Assembly (NCBI GenBank): GCA_964457365.1
Contig: CAYWFP010000057.1
Span: 1-27,255 of the forward strand
Length of the DNA stretch: 27,255 nucleotides
Direction of reading: 5' to 3'
DNA from: CAYWFP01 sp964457365
Lineage (GTDB): Bacteria > Planctomycetota > SZUA-567
Shown: in pieces, positions 13,543 through 22,271 of the stretch
How positions within the stretch are numbered: the stretch's first letter is position 1
How the letters are laid out: the number at the start of each line of letters is the position of its first letter
Notes under the pieces: model-generated
What the model was told of the DNA's origin: nothing
The model's input: only the letters and a program-made list of their open reading frames with translations
The model's database searches: none
Translations under genes and position numbers: made by a program

Positions 13543-16242
13543 TTACTTGTCGGCGGGGGCCGGTTCGCGCGTGCCCAGAAGGTCGTCCGGACCGGCGTAG
13601 TCGAAGCGGAACGCCTTCGCCGTGGGCTCGAAGAGCCAACTCGCGTCGCCGAGGCCGACCTGGTAGGCCACCTCGCCCTCGGGAGCGACCTTGCCGGCGG
13701 CGTCCTTGGCGACGAACTTGTTCGGGCCGACACGGGTGAACTCGAAGACTTTCCCGTTCTGGAAACGGTTCCATCCGGTCTGCCTGTTCTGCGCATCGAA
13801 ATGGTTGATATCGACGACGTAGCCGTCATGGCCCTTCAGGCGCAGGAACTGGACGTGCTGGGGCTTGACGCCACGGCCTTTGCCGTGGCGGTCGACCAGT
13901 TTCTTCTCCTTGTCAAGATAGACCGTACAATTCGCGCCGTCGAATAGGATCCGTCCGACAAGTTTGTTCTTCTGCTTACGATCGCGGTAGCGCATCGCCA
14001 GGAGGTAATCCACCTCGCAGGCTTTCTCCGGCCGGCCCTGCCCGTCCTTCTCCAGCACCAGCAGACCGGCGGCGGTGAAATCGTGGACGTCGTTATCCTG
14101 CCAGCGGCGCCAGCCCAACAGACGCCCGTCATCGGCGTAACGGTACGCGTCGCGGCAGTCGCAGGGAAAGCCCAGGCGTTGATCGACGTAATTCGTCGCG
14201 GTCGCTTGGAAGCGAAAGAAGGAAAAGAGCGTTCGCTGCATCAGCGCGAGATTGAACCGGGTCAATTCGTACTGCTGGTAACGGCTCATGCGTTCGGCCG
14301 GGGAGGCATCGCCGCGGTGAAGCGGATTCAGCGCCAGCTTGCCGCCGGCGTCAATCAGGATTTCGCGCTTGTGCAGGCGATCGAGATCCTTCCGCGCCCA
14401 TTTGGCCGATTCCGCGAACGCGTTCTGGTTGGCGACATAGAGCGCCGGATCGTTCTTCATCGCGATCAACGCGCGCCGCGCCAGATCGCGCACCGAGGCG
14501 CCGACGTCCTGGCCCGCACGGGTCAGGATCCCCAGCGGCTTGGCACGCGAATCCTTGATTGCCCGCTCGGTGTCCCGGATGGGCTTGCGAGTCTCGTGTT
14601 CCTTTTTGCGCGCCGCGTCCAGTTCCTGCTGCAAGCCGTCGAGTTCGTCCTGCGGCTTCTCCTGTTTCTTGGCGTTCTGCAGCTTCTTCTGCAACTCCTG
14701 GGCGGTTCCGCGTGCGGTCTGGTGCGTTTCGCGGGTTGACTTCAACGCCGTCTGCAACTCCTGGTTGCGAAGATTGTGCGCCTCCAGCTCCTCGGCGAAG
14801 GGCGCGGCCTGCGCACGCAGAAAGGCCAGTTCACCGGGCGAGAAGCGCGCCTCGAGCAGCTTGCCGCCCAGACTCTCGTCCTCTTCGGACAGCACGACGA
14901 AGAAGGCGTTCCAGTCGCGCACCGGACAGTCGCCTCCCAACAGCGATTGGTCGTCGAAGCCGTGCAGCTCCGTGCTACCGGCGGCGTAGTGGATATCGAG
15001 CGGCCGGCCGTCGGCAGTGTAGGAACGCAGTTGCGTGTCCAGTGTGTAGACAGTGACGAAGGCCGGGGGCGAATAGTGCACGCCGTTGTTGACGAAAACG
15101 CCGATATCGACGCGGTTGGAGTCCATGCGCGCGTCGAGCGCGATGGGGCGGCGATGGTGGTAGGGCACGACGATCCTGGCGGTGGTGCCATCCTTGCTCG
15201 GAATGATGCTGACGCGCTCGGGGTCGCCGCGCAGCAGCACCCATTCGTAGCTCAGCGCGCGGTCGTTCAGGTCGCCCCCCTTGGCCTCGACCAGCAGCGT
15301 ATAGTCGCGATCGAGCCGCCGGTGAATGCGGCCGATCACCGCCGGGGTCTGGCAGAGTACCTCGGAGAAGCCGATCTCGAAATAGTCCTGTCCTGGGACG
15401 GCTTTCTGCTCCTGGGCGATACGGATCTCCACCAGCGGCGGCAGCGTTTCGAGCGTCATCTCATGGGCCATCTCGACCATTGCCACATCGTTGACGCGGC
15501 CGCCGTTGAAGACCGTGGGGTGGGCCTTGCCGGTGAGATAGTCCGCGTCGGACTCGACCTGCTTGTTGCAGCGGCGGAAGATATACTGCAGCGTCGGCAT
15601 CAGCATCCCGCTCGCGGCGAGCTTCTTCTTCACCTCGGGCCGGAACGCGGCCAGCGTCAGAAATGCCGCGCGCATGAAAACCTTGTCCGAGCCGGAAGAG
15701 CCCTGGGAGATGATCAGGCAGGGCGAGTTCAAGGGGTACAGATCGCCATAGCCGCCATTGCCGTTGTGCCCGGCGTCGTGGTCGCGGTGCTCGGGATAAA
15801 TGTAGAGGTTGTTCCCGCGATACTGCTTGTACAGCAGCGCCATGCCCATGGGGTGGGTGTAGTATTTGCGCGGATTGCTCCCCGTCTGCGTCGGTCCCGC
15901 GGAGGTGGATGAGTTGCCGACGGTGATATGCGGCAGCACGCGCGCGGCGGCAGCCCAGTGAAGCCGGCGCTTGCGTTCTTCCTCGCTGTATTGGACCTTC
16001 TGCAGTTGCGGGTACTGGCCGATGCCCAGGGGTGAGTGATTGCCGTCGCGGTTGTCGTACCAGTCCCCGCCGTTCCCCTCGGCGGTACCTTCCTCGAACC
16101 AGCGATTGACCAACTCCGGCGCCTCGCCCTTGAACTTGAAGACCGGCTTCTCCTCGCCGGCGGGGGCGTGGAGGCGCGCCAGCAGAAACAGGCAGAACGC
16201 GGCGAGGAGGTGGCGGCAGGACAGCATATGTCGAAGCGTCAT
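13543..16242 (-). CDS. Secreted protein of unknown function with central coiled coil
   Basis: 899 aa. The N-terminus is a typical Sec signal peptide: basic start, hydrophobic 'LLAAFCLFLLARL', and a probable cleavage site after 'HAPA' near residue 28. I recognise no enzyme family. The first half is rich in Gly, Asn, His and Tyr ('DNRDGNHSPLGIGQYPQL', 'YPEHRDHDAGHNGNGGYGDLYPLN'), and 'SYEWVLLRGDPERVSIIPSKDGTTARIVVPYH' looks like a polycystic-kidney/Ig-like beta segment. Residues about 470-566 are strongly charged and helical with heptad-like spacing, suggesting a coiled coil. The C-terminal 170 residues repeat short beta units with 'GKVFEFTRVGPNKFVAKDAAGKV'. The ATG at 16242 is preceded by AGGTG; a second ATG lies five codons later. 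It is the first gene of a unit with the hydrolase gene and may bind or process polysaccharide outside the cell. Confidence 0.8.
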   Translation of the reverse strand: MTLRHMLSCRHLLAAFCLFLLARLHAPAGEEKPVFKFKGEAPELVNRWFEEGTAEGNGGDWYDNRDGNHSPLGIGQYPQLQKVQYSEEERKRRLHWAAAARVLPHITVGNSSTSAGPTQTGSNPRKYYTHPMGMALLYKQYRGNNLYIYPEHRDHDAGHNGNGGYGDLYPLNSPCLIISQGSSGSDKVFMRAAFLTLAAFRPEVKKKLAASGMLMPTLQYIFRRCNKQVESDADYLTGKAHPTVFNGGRVNDVAMVEMAHEMTLETLPPLVEIRIAQEQKAVPGQDYFEIGFSEVLCQTPAVIGRIHRRLDRDYTLLVEAKGGDLNDRALSYEWVLLRGDPERVSIIPSKDGTTARIVVPYHHRRPIALDARMDSNRVDIGVFVNNGVHYSPPAFVTVYTLDTQLRSYTADGRPLDIHYAAGSTELHGFDDQSLLGGDCPVRDWNAFFVVLSEEDESLGGKLLEARFSPGELAFLRAQAAPFAEELEAHNLRNQELQTALKSTRETHQTARGTAQELQKKLQNAKKQEKPQDELDGLQQELDAARKKEHETRKPIRDTERAIKDSRAKPLGILTRAGQDVGASVRDLARRALIAMKNDPALYVANQNAFAESAKWARKDLDRLHKREILIDAGGKLALNPLHRGDASPAERMSRYQQYELTRFNLALMQRTLFSFFRFQATATNYVDQRLGFPCDCRDAYRYADDGRLLGWRRWQDNDVHDFTAAGLLVLEKDGQGRPEKACEVDYLLAMRYRDRKQKNKLVGRILFDGANCTVYLDKEKKLVDRHGKGRGVKPQHVQFLRLKGHDGYVVDINHFDAQNRQTGWNRFQNGKVFEFTRVGPNKFVAKDAAGKVAPEGEVAYQVGLGDASWLFEPTAKAFRFDYAGPDDLLGTREPAPADK

Positions 16243-16319
16243 CGATGTTCACCTGTGAAGAGGCAAATCGCCCCGCGGGCGGGCGATAAGCGGCCATTCG
16301 TGGTCACACGGTACGCTCA

Positions 16320-16349
16320 AAAATAGTCCCGGACGCGCGGGATTGTCAA
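16320..16349 (-). promoter_or_regulatory. Candidate promoter of the secreted protein and hydrolase genes
   Basis: On the minus strand a perfect TTGACA (16349-16344) is followed after 18 bases by TATTTT (16325-16320). This would give a leader of about 70 bases before the ATG at 16242. The opposite strand of the 174-bp divergent region shows only weak matches for a promoter of the sulfatase gene, for example TTGCGT near 16358. Confidence 0.5.
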
Positions 16350-16416
16350 GCGGAATGTTGCGTCGGCGCAGTCTTCGTGGCAGAATACGCGCCTCGACAT
16401 TTCCAAAGGAGGCGCC

Positions 16417-17706
16417 ATGCCCCGACGTCCGAACGTCATCATGCTCATCACCCACGACACCGGCCAGCATATCTCCCCCTACGGGGTGGAGGCGGCGGAC
16501 ACGCCAAATTGCGAGCGCCTCGCGGCCGAGTCGACGCTGTTCTCCAACAGCTTCTGCACCGCCCCGCAGTGCAGCCCCAGCCGCGCGGCCGCGGTCACCG
16601 GGCGTTACCCGCACGCCAACGGCGTCATGGGACTGACCCACGCGGACTTCGCCTGGGCCATGCACGAAGAGGAGAAGCCCATCGGCAAGATCTTCGGGCC
16701 GGCGGGATATCAGACATGGCTGCTGGCCGGGCAGCACGAGGCGCCGGATCCGCATACCCTCGGCTTCGACGTCGTCGACGCCAACCATCACCTGCTGGAC
16801 GTGCCGCAGCATTTCGAACCGCTTCTGAATGAACGCGACGAGAGCAAACCCTTCTACTGCCAGCTCGGCGGCTTCGAAACCCACCGCGGCTGGGAGGTTT
16901 TCGACACCCCGCCCGACGAGAGAAAGGGCGTCTGGGTGCCGCCGTACCTCAACGACGGACCGGAAACGCGAAAGGAACTCGCACAGTTCCAAGGCATGGT
17001 CAAGCGTTTCGATACCGGCTTGGGGATGCTGTTGGACTTCCTGGAAAAGCACGATCTGGCCGAGAACACCATTCTCGTCATCACCACTGATCACGGCATC
17101 GCCATGCCCCATGCCAAGGCGACGCTGTACGATCCGGGCATCGAAACCATGCTCTTTGTGCGCTGGCCCGGCGGAGGCTGGGGGCAGGGTGTCGTGCGAC
17201 AGGAACTGATCAGCAACGTCGATATCCTGCCGACGCTGCTGGAGGCCTGCGGCATCGAACGGCCGGACAACCTCCACGGCCGCAGCTTCGCGCCGCTCCT
17301 GGCGGGAGAAGCGTACGAGCCCAATGAACACGTCTTCGCGGAGAAAACCTTTCACGGGAGGTACGATCCGCAGCGCTGCGTGCGCACCGAGCGCTACAAA
17401 TATATCCGCTACTTCGAGAAGAGCTCGCTCTTCGAGGTGCCGAGCGATATCTATCACCACGGCGCGGACCTGGAACTCGGGCGGCGCTACGCCAACCCGC
17501 GTCCGCCGGAGGAACTTTTCGACGTGCAGGCCGATCCGCACGAGACGAGGAACCTCGCCGGCAGCGCCGAGCATGCCGAGAACCTGAAACAGATGCGCGA
17601 CACGCTGGCCACCGTCATGCGCCGGACGGACGACCCGCTGATCGCGGGGCCGATCGCCAGCCCCTTCTACCGCCGCGCCATCGCGAACCTCTTCGGGGAG
17701 GCGTAG
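16417..17706 (+). CDS. Sulfatase, family S1, without signal peptide
   Basis: 429 aa. It hydrolyses sulfate esters, or possibly N-sulfate, of a glycan. The signature CSPSR (C52-R56) in 'CTAPQCSPSRAAAVTGRYPHANGV' is the classical site where the cysteine is converted to formylglycine; a maturing enzyme would have to be encoded elsewhere. Metal ligands are suggested by 'ITHDTGQH' (D14) near the N-terminus and 'ITTDHGIAMPHAK' near residue 225. The first motif has HD where many family members have DD. The C-terminal 'YKYIRYFE' and 'EELFDVQADPHETRNLAG' are typical of S1 sulfatases. The overall pattern resembles heparan N-sulfatase-like members. The ATG follows AAAGGAGG. No signal peptide is visible, unlike most sulfatases, so it probably works in the cytoplasm. 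One base separates its stop codon from the next start. Confidence 0.93.
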   Translation: MPRRPNVIMLITHDTGQHISPYGVEAADTPNCERLAAESTLFSNSFCTAPQCSPSRAAAVTGRYPHANGVMGLTHADFAWAMHEEEKPIGKIFGPAGYQTWLLAGQHEAPDPHTLGFDVVDANHHLLDVPQHFEPLLNERDESKPFYCQLGGFETHRGWEVFDTPPDERKGVWVPPYLNDGPETRKELAQFQGMVKRFDTGLGMLLDFLEKHDLAENTILVITTDHGIAMPHAKATLYDPGIETMLFVRWPGGGWGQGVVRQELISNVDILPTLLEACGIERPDNLHGRSFAPLLAGEAYEPNEHVFAEKTFHGRYDPQRCVRTERYKYIRYFEKSSLFEVPSDIYHHGADLELGRRYANPRPPEELFDVQADPHETRNLAGSAEHAENLKQMRDTLATVMRRTDDPLIAGPIASPFYRRAIANLFGEA

Positions 17707-17707
17707 C

Positions 17708-19021
17708 ATGCCGGTCACGCCAGAGGAACGAGAGACGCTGCGAAGCCTGGCCGCGCGCGTGGGGGAGATCGCCGCCGCGCCGGCGCAGGAGGAGAAGCAC
17801 GAACGCTGGATCCGCCACAACGGCCTGCGGGGAGAGCGACCGATGGTGCTCTGCTATCCCGAAGGCGCGTGGCTGCAATGCGTCAAGCCGGAAGACCAGG
17901 TCTGCGCGGATCCGGTTCTCTACGGCTGGGAGAAACGGCTGCGCATGCAACTCTTCCAGCACGATCATATCGGCGACGATCACGTCGTCGAGCCGTACTT
18001 CAACGTCAGCCGCCACGCCGGCACCACCGGCTGGGGCGTGGAGATCAAGCAGACCACCGCACGTGATACCGGCTGGGACCCCAAGGAGATCTATTACCTT
18101 CACCCCAACCTCGACGTCTCGCTGCAACGCACGCTCAACGTCGGCGCTTACCACACCGAGCCGCCTCTTAAGAACTATGGCGACATCGAGAAGTTGACGC
18201 CGCTGGGATTCATGATCGATGAGGACGAGAGCCGTCGGCGGCTGGAACTGGCCGACGATATCTTCGGCGATATCCTCCCCGTCCGGCAGCACGGCTGGAT
18301 GTGGCTCGGCGCCAACCTTACCGCGCCCGCTACACGACTTCGCGGCATGCAGCAGTTCATGATGGACTGCCTGGACGAGCCGGAGTGGGTACACCGCTTT
18401 ATCGGCTTCCTCGCCGAGGGGGTGGAGAAACACCTTTCCATGCTCGAAGCGAAGGGCTATCTCTCGACCAACCACGAGGGCGAATGGGTCGGCACCGGGG
18501 GTGTGGGCTATACCGACGAGCTGCCGGCCGATGGCTTCGATCCCGACCGCGTCCGCCTGCGGGATATGTGGGGCATGACCGAGACGCAGGACCTGACCGG
18601 TTTCTCGCCGGCGATGCTGGATAAGTTCTTCCTCCCGCATCTGCGACGGCTCTTGGCGCGTTTCGGGCTGAACTGCTACGGCTGCTGCGAACCGCTGCAC
18701 GACCGGGTCGAACTGATCCGCTCGATCCCGAACCTGCGCCGGGTCAGCATCTCGCCGTGGTGCGACGTGCCGAAAGCGGCCGAAGGCTTCGGCGGAGACT
18801 TCGTCTTTTCCTACAAACCCAACCCGACGCTGCTCTCCACGCCGCGCTTCGACGAGCAGGCGCTGGCGGCCCGTATCCGGACCGACCTGGAAGCAGCCAA
18901 GGCCAACGGCTGCCACGTCGAGATCGTCATGAAAGACCTGCAGGACATCCAGGACGAGCCCCGACGCCTGCGCCGCTATGTCGAAATCGCCCGCGCGACC
19001 GTGGATGAGATTTGGAACTGA
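17708..19021 (+). CDS. Uroporphyrinogen decarboxylase (URO-D) family protein, methyltransferase-like
   Basis: 437 aa. The C-terminal half ('GFSPAMLDKFFLPHLRRLLARFGLNCYGCCEPLHDRVELIRSIPNLRRVSISPWCDVPKAAEGFGGDFVFSYKPNP') matches the URO-D fold as seen in corrinoid-dependent methyltransferases of the MtaA/CmuA group rather than in true heme-synthesis HemE. The cysteine-rich 'GLNCYGCCEPLH' could hold a zinc ion. The genuine HemE N-terminal motif is absent and the protein is longer than HemE (about 350 aa). Its stop-start spacing to the sulfatase (one base) and a GGGGAGG box show that it belongs to the same operon. Members of this family are frequent in glycan-degradation loci of Lentisphaerota-like bacteria, where the role is not established. 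No corrinoid protein is encoded nearby. Confidence 0.82.
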   Translation: MPVTPEERETLRSLAARVGEIAAAPAQEEKHERWIRHNGLRGERPMVLCYPEGAWLQCVKPEDQVCADPVLYGWEKRLRMQLFQHDHIGDDHVVEPYFNVSRHAGTTGWGVEIKQTTARDTGWDPKEIYYLHPNLDVSLQRTLNVGAYHTEPPLKNYGDIEKLTPLGFMIDEDESRRRLELADDIFGDILPVRQHGWMWLGANLTAPATRLRGMQQFMMDCLDEPEWVHRFIGFLAEGVEKHLSMLEAKGYLSTNHEGEWVGTGGVGYTDELPADGFDPDRVRLRDMWGMTETQDLTGFSPAMLDKFFLPHLRRLLARFGLNCYGCCEPLHDRVELIRSIPNLRRVSISPWCDVPKAAEGFGGDFVFSYKPNPTLLSTPRFDEQALAARIRTDLEAAKANGCHVEIVMKDLQDIQDEPRRLRRYVEIARATVDEIWN

Positions 19022-19063
19022 GGAGACGCGGGATACTCCCTATGCTGGGCGAAGGAGAAGACC

Positions 19064-20083
19064 ATGCAACTCGCCGACGTGCGCGATCAGGTGAATAAAC
19101 TCGCGGAGCGCCTCCAGGACCGTGACGGCCCCTGCGGTTGCTACCGGCGCGGAGTCGGACAGCGGCCGGATCTGTACAGTTCGCTCGATTTCGCCTGGAT
19201 ACGCGCGATTATGGGCGAGGATCTGCAGCAGACGCTGAACGAGAGCGAACGGCAGGCCTGGATCGACCACATCAACAGCTATGCCGTGACCTATCATGAA
19301 AAGCCCTCTGACGGCAGTTATTGCGATGCGCTCGGGCACAGCCCGCTTCACGCCAACGGCATGGTCATCGGCGCGCTCGGCGTACTCGGGGGGCGCAAAT
19401 GTACGCCATGCCGCCTTTACGATCCCTTCGCCGAAGCCGTCAAGGTAACAACGTGGCTCGAGACGGCAATCGATTGGTCGGTTCCGTGGAGCGAGTCGCA
19501 CAAGTTCTGGGGCGGAATGCACTGCTACAGCTTCGCCTCCGACTGCACCTCCGCCTGGCTCGACACGGTCTTCGCCTGGCTCGACGCCAACCTCGACCCG
19601 GCCACCGGCTGGTGGCGCCGGAACGTTGAGGCCAACACGCCGCACGCCTACCTCGGCGGGGCCGCGCATATCCTGCCGCTGTATGAGCATCATGACCGCA
19701 CGTACCCTGTCCCACAGCATCTCGGCGACAGCGTCCTGGCCCTGCAACAACCGGCCGGAAGCTGGCTGCCCGGAGCGGACACTCCGTTCACCTACCTCGA
19801 CCTCGACGCATTGTACGCCTTGAAACTGGTCAAGATCTGGGTGCCGGAATACCGCGCCGGCGAGATCGACGCGGCGGTGGGCAAGCTGGGCGACTTGGCC
19901 GAAAAGGTCTATGCCAAGCGGCGGTCGTCTTTGATGGCGATGCATCCGCACCACGTGCTGGCGCTGGTGGGCACCTTCGGATTGCTGCAGCAACATCTCC
20001 CGAACCGTTTCGTCGACGACATCGGCTGGACCGACATCTTCAGCGATCTCCGTTTCTACCGCACCGCCGCGGTGGAGGCATAA
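19064..20083 (+). CDS. Unknown protein, probable alpha/alpha-toroid fold
   Basis: 339 aa, soluble, with no signal peptide. I do not recognise a named family. The regular alternation of helical segments with aromatic and Gly/Asp-containing turns ('GHSPLHANGMVIGALGVLGG', 'FWGGMHCYSFASDCTSAWLDTVFAWLDANLDPATGWWRR', 'HAYLGGAAHILPLYEHHDRTYPVPQHLGDSVLALQQPAGSWLPG', 'YLDLDALYALKLVKIW') recalls alpha/alpha toroids of the terpene cyclase/prenyltransferase or polysaccharide lyase type. The 'LD.N.DP.TGWW' and 'LQ.P.GSW' repeats resemble QW-like motifs. The ATG follows AAGGAG, 42 bp after the URO-D gene, so it is probably cotranscribed. A role as lyase, hydrolase or binding protein in the glycan pathway is possible, but no catalytic residue can be named with confidence. 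Confidence 0.7.
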   Translation: MQLADVRDQVNKLAERLQDRDGPCGCYRRGVGQRPDLYSSLDFAWIRAIMGEDLQQTLNESERQAWIDHINSYAVTYHEKPSDGSYCDALGHSPLHANGMVIGALGVLGGRKCTPCRLYDPFAEAVKVTTWLETAIDWSVPWSESHKFWGGMHCYSFASDCTSAWLDTVFAWLDANLDPATGWWRRNVEANTPHAYLGGAAHILPLYEHHDRTYPVPQHLGDSVLALQQPAGSWLPGADTPFTYLDLDALYALKLVKIWVPEYRAGEIDAAVGKLGDLAEKVYAKRRSSLMAMHPHHVLALVGTFGLLQQHLPNRFVDDIGWTDIFSDLRFYRTAAVEA

Positions 20084-20239
20084 GGCTGCCGTTTCCGGGA
20101 TAAGCGCGGTCTGGAGGCCCACAATCCGGCAGATCGACAGTTCGTTCCTTGCAAACATTTCCGAATCGTGGTAGAGCAAAAATCGCGCATGGTCGCGCTT
20201 TCGCAACGTCAACCGAATACATCGAATGAAAGGCCGCCA
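20084..20239. other. 156-bp gap before the GH36-like gene
   Basis: The longest gap within the plus-strand series. It contains only a weak promoter-like pair (TTGCAA, 17 bases, TAGAGC, ending near 20180) and no hairpin followed by a T-run. The GH36-like and esterase genes may have their own start of transcription here, or simply be read through. Confidence 0.3.
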
Positions 20240-22258
20240 ATGACTTCAATCGAAAAAGCCGGAGTGACGCTCTCCGTCGCCGACGGACGCTTCGACCTGA
20301 CCGCTCGCGAGGGCAAACTCGGCTGGAAGGCCATGGCCCTCGGCCTGGTGACGCATAACGGCGAAGAGTGGCTGGGCGAAACCGAGGTGACACAGGATGG
20401 CGATAGCCTGACACTGAACGGACGCTACGCCGCAAGCGGCCTCGATGAGATGGTCGTCTTCGAACTGAAGGACGACGGCGCGCTGATAGTCACACGCACG
20501 GTCCGGAACGTCCACGTCGAGGCAGCGACGATCTACGAACCGGTGATCGGACGCGCGCATGGCGAGGGCGGTCCGGTCTTCCAGAAAGCCGGGCTGTGGA
20601 CGCTGCGCATGGCGCATGTGGACAACCTGCGTATCGAGCGTTTCCCCTGGTGCCGGCCGGAGTCGCCCTACTGGACCACGGTGCCGCCGGAGCCGACATG
20701 GTTCGGCAACCAGGAGAGCAATCCCGTACCAACGATGCTGCTGGGGCAGAAGGATTACGCCGAGGTGCTGGTGGAGGGGCAGCTGGCGCAACGCGTAACG
20801 CGGGCGCGCTGGCGCCTGGCCGCGGCGCCGATGGGCGAGCTGCTCGCCGACTACCGCTTCGGCTGGGAGGTCGGCGGCGGCGGCATGCTGCTGGGGATCG
20901 GGCAGACGCTCCACCTCGAGCCGACCTTCTATCACATCCGCACCGATACGCATATTCAGAACGCATGGGACGGCTACTTCGCCGAGGCCGTAGCGCGCAA
21001 CGAGTTCCGCAGCCGCGAGAAGAATATTCTCAACACGCAGGCATTCTACTGCTCGTGGAACTACGGCATCTTCCAGAATTTCGACGAGAACACCCTGCTC
21101 GAGACTGCGCGCTGCATGGCGCAGAAGCTGCCGCATATCCCGTTCTTCCTCATCGACGGCGGCTGGCAGAACACGGAGAAATTCCACTCGCCGTGCTGCG
21201 GCAACTTCTACCTTCCCGAGGCCGAGTGGGTCGACAAGAAACGCATTCCCGGCGGGATGAAGAAGCTCGCCGATGACATTCGCGCCCTGGGCCTGCGTCC
21301 GTCGATCTGGTGGACGCCTTCGATCAACCTCTCCTCGACGCTGGCGCGCGAACATCCGGAGTGGCTGGCCAAGGATCTCGACGGCACGCCGCACCGGATC
21401 GGACGCTCGGGTTACCTCGACGTCTCGCTACCGGCGGTGCGCGAATACCTGGAGATGGTCTGGGACGTCATCTTCAACCGCTGGGGCTACGAGGCGATGA
21501 AGATGGACTTCTGGTGCCATGCCTTCGAGTCCGAGCACATCCGCTACCAGAAGGGCACGTGCATGGAAAACCGCACGTGGCTGCTCTCGACGCTGCGCGG
21601 CTACATCCCCGACGACGGCTTCCTCATGACCTGCGTGGCCACCGCGCACGGCGACTTCCTCCTCGGCGAGTTCGCCGAGACCTATCGCTGCTGCATCGAC
21701 GTCGGCGCGGCCGCCTGGCACGAGCACCCGATGGCGAGTTGCTGGATCCAGCCGCTCTTGAGCATTCCCGGGCGCGAAACGACGCTGCTGAACGTCGACG
21801 GCCTCGGCGTCAACCAGAGCCTCGGCGACGACGAGAACCTGCATCGCCTCACCTACGGCTTCATCACCATGGGCAGCCTCGAGATCGACGGACGTCTGGA
21901 AGAGCTGGAGGGCCACCAGATCGAGTGGCTGCGGCGGTTGACCGAGCACATCGACCGCGGTTACCCGGTGCAATGCCCGGACAACGAGGCGTTTGTCGGC
22001 CAGCCGTTCCCGAAGGTGCTCTATGTCGATTATCCCGCCGACAGTCCCACCGCAAAGCGCGGCGTGGCCAAGCATGTGGCCATCTTCAACTGGACCGACG
22101 AGACGCAGTACATCGGCGCCACCGGCGAACAACTCGGCCTGGGCGGCGCGACCGAGGCGCGCGACTTCTGGACCGACGAGACAGTGTCGATCCCGGCCGA
22201 GGGGCTCTGCCTGCGCCTGCCGCGACGCAGCGCCGGGCTGTACGAGATCCCGGTGTAG
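20240..22258 (+). CDS. Alpha-galactosidase-like glycoside hydrolase (GH36, clan GH-D)
   Basis: 672 aa. The N-terminal 250 residues form a beta-rich domain as in GH36. The TIM barrel then shows 'FFLIDGGWQ' (D306), 'RPSIWWTPSINLSSTLAREHPEWLAKDLDG', and the clan's nucleophile motif 'GYEAMKMDFWCHAF' with D423. 'YRCCIDVGAAAWHEH' with D487 is the likely acid/base. The end folds into a beta-sandwich ('HVAIFNWTDETQYIGATGEQLGL', 'GLCLRLPRRSAGLYEIPV'). This supports a retaining alpha-galactosidase or related alpha-glycosidase. The chosen ATG at 20240 follows GAAAGG and starts the conserved region; earlier in-frame codons lack similarity. No signal peptide is seen. The esterase gene begins 13 bp after its stop. 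Confidence 0.88.
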   Translation: MTSIEKAGVTLSVADGRFDLTAREGKLGWKAMALGLVTHNGEEWLGETEVTQDGDSLTLNGRYAASGLDEMVVFELKDDGALIVTRTVRNVHVEAATIYEPVIGRAHGEGGPVFQKAGLWTLRMAHVDNLRIERFPWCRPESPYWTTVPPEPTWFGNQESNPVPTMLLGQKDYAEVLVEGQLAQRVTRARWRLAAAPMGELLADYRFGWEVGGGGMLLGIGQTLHLEPTFYHIRTDTHIQNAWDGYFAEAVARNEFRSREKNILNTQAFYCSWNYGIFQNFDENTLLETARCMAQKLPHIPFFLIDGGWQNTEKFHSPCCGNFYLPEAEWVDKKRIPGGMKKLADDIRALGLRPSIWWTPSINLSSTLAREHPEWLAKDLDGTPHRIGRSGYLDVSLPAVREYLEMVWDVIFNRWGYEAMKMDFWCHAFESEHIRYQKGTCMENRTWLLSTLRGYIPDDGFLMTCVATAHGDFLLGEFAETYRCCIDVGAAAWHEHPMASCWIQPLLSIPGRETTLLNVDGLGVNQSLGDDENLHRLTYGFITMGSLEIDGRLEELEGHQIEWLRRLTEHIDRGYPVQCPDNEAFVGQPFPKVLYVDYPADSPTAKRGVAKHVAIFNWTDETQYIGATGEQLGLGGATEARDFWTDETVSIPAEGLCLRLPRRSAGLYEIPV

Positions 22259-22271
22259 CGAAAGGCGCGGT

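Noticed and set aside
16249..17820. 523-aa open frame on the minus strand
   Set aside because: It lies opposite the sulfatase gene, whose CSPSR motif and ribosome binding site are clear.
17708..19021. Heme-pathway uroporphyrinogen decarboxylase (hemE)
   Set aside because: Too long, missing the HemE N-terminal motif, and embedded in a glycan-degradation operon.
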